Source: Streptomyces aureus
Lineage (GTDB): Bacteria; Actinomycetota; Actinomycetes; Streptomycetales; Streptomycetaceae
Assembly (NCBI RefSeq): GCF_000725495.1
Contig: NZ_JNZD01000021.1
Coordinates: 186,001 to 250,000, forward strand
Length of the DNA: 64,000 bases
Direction: 5' to 3'
The position numbers and the translations under genes are program-made. This document shows positions 63,494 to 64,000 of the stretch, piece after piece (within the stretch, counting starts at the first letter, position 1; each line of letters begins with the position of its first letter). The notes below the pieces were generated by a model. The model ran no database searches and was not told the origin of the DNA. It worked only from the letters and a program-made list of their open reading frames with translations.

Positions 63494-63946
63494 TCAGGCT
63501 TCGAGGGCAGATCCGGCGTCGGGCCCATCCCAGCTTCCGGGTGTGCGCCAGAAGACGCGGACGTCGAAGACGCTGCGCAGGGTAGCGGTCGACCAGTCAT
63601 TGGTGGGTGGTTCAGACAGGACCAGGTACAGGCGGTCGGCGGGAGCGGTAAGGGTGTGGTTGATCTCGAGGAGCCGGGCGGCTCCTGCGCGGAGGTCGGC
63701 GTGGGTGGAGTGGCCGGCACCGAGAACCTCGTAGAGGAAGTGGCCGTCCTCGGCGACGCGGCTGACGTCGATGACTGGGGAGTCGGTCGGCTGAAGGTCT
63801 GCCCACAGCAGGTCCGACATCAAGGCGTGGCGCACTGCCTCATGCTTCTTGCACCTACGGTCGGCGGTCGCCGCCGCCTCCAGGCTGTCCAAGAGACCCG
63901 TCGAGGTGGGTGTTGGCATGGCGGGCAGGTCTGCGACGGGCGTCAT
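63494..63946 (-). CDS. Hypothetical protein (150 aa)
   Basis: ATG 63946. A helical start (DSLEAAATADRRCKKHEAVR), then an alpha/beta domain: DSPVIDVSRVAEDGHFLYEV, GAGHSTHADLRAGAARLLEI, APADRLYLVLSEPPTNDW, LRSVFDVRVFWRTPGSWDG. The pattern of a strand-rich core with E-x-K-like residues absent argues against a nuclease. Similar domains occur at the ends of larger Streptomyces proteins. Family not named. Confidence 0.6.
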   Translation of the reverse strand: MTPVADLPAMPTPTSTGLLDSLEAAATADRRCKKHEAVRHALMSDLLWADLQPTDSPVIDVSRVAEDGHFLYEVLGAGHSTHADLRAGAARLLEINHTLTAPADRLYLVLSEPPTNDWSTATLRSVFDVRVFWRTPGSWDGPDAGSALEA

Positions 63947-64000
63947 AGGTGGGGCTTCCTTCTGTGCGGGCTGCGGTCTGGCCGGAGCCGTTACGCGTGC

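Larger units (their letters stand above)
16338..64000. mobile_element. Putative integrative conjugative element (right end not in window)
   Basis: Inferred from the tRNA 3' half at 16285-16337 as one edge, the T4SS operon at 26.7-38.9 kb, the PG hydrolase at 39.0 kb and a defence-gene island to the window's end. Neither an integrase nor a relaxase nor the second tRNA copy is seen, so the far end and the transfer-start functions must lie beyond 64 kb if the reading is right. A large plasmid carrying a tRNA remnant is the alternative. Confidence 0.4.

Noticed and set aside
1..64000. CRISPR arrays, rRNA genes, riboswitches
   Set aside because: No regularly spaced short repeats, no rRNA-like sequence and no recognisable riboswitch core were seen.

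Overview
The window is high-GC actinobacterial DNA, almost certainly Streptomyces or a close relative. GTG starts, ATGA gene overlaps, IS21/ISL3 remnants and a Streptomyces-style type IV secretion (T4SS) cluster all point that way. Nearly all of it is accessory DNA.

Left part (1-16.3 kb): the end of an amine oxidase plus an aldehyde dehydrogenase (amine catabolism) is followed by a gene graveyard. An IS21 pair (istA fragment, istB) has istB split by a 3.7-kb element with two tyrosine-recombinase-like genes, a small HTH gene and one passenger gene. After it come small uncharacterised genes (HEAT-type, DUF4259, GNAT) mixed with fragments of an anti-sigma factor, probably a serpin, and an ISL3 transposase. 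There is also a coupled pair whose second gene is an adenylate kinase homologue without a P-loop. At 16.28-16.34 kb lies the 3' half of a tRNA with a perfect 22-bp hairpin behind it. I read this as the chromosomal edge of an integrated element that extends to the right.

Middle (16.3-41 kb): a KAP-like membrane P-loop ATPase broken by a frameshift exactly in its Walker A motif; a mosaic of glycosyltransferase and nucleotide-sugar dehydrogenase remnants; a Ser/Thr kinase; then a conjugation operon on the minus strand (38.9 to 26.7 kb). The operon encodes a ParA/MinD-like ATPase, a small two-helix pilin-like protein, a VirB8-like protein, a VirB6-like protein, an SCO6880-type protein, VirB4, VirD4/TraG, a hypothetical protein, FolD, an amidase and a DUF4913-like protein. 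A divergent lytic transglycosylase-NlpC/P60 enzyme (39.0 kb) supplies the wall-opening activity. No relaxase or element integrase is visible, so the element probably continues outside the window.

Right part (41-64 kb): a cargo and defence island. It has an isoprenyl transferase, a Nudix hydrolase, a small protein and a divergent HTH regulator; a STAND NTPase with a small coiled-coil partner; a complete four-gene Wadjet (JetABCD) anti-plasmid system; an undescribed two-gene module (105-aa protein plus HExxH-containing protein); a DUF262-DUF1524 (GmrSD-like) restriction enzyme; and a frameshifted EcsC-family protein. Two direct copies of a ~95-bp sequence (40.95 and 61.73 kb) flank this island.

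Taken together, the window looks like a conjugative integrative element (or large plasmid segment) that carries its own plasmid- and phage-exclusion genes, inserted beside older, decaying mobile DNA.
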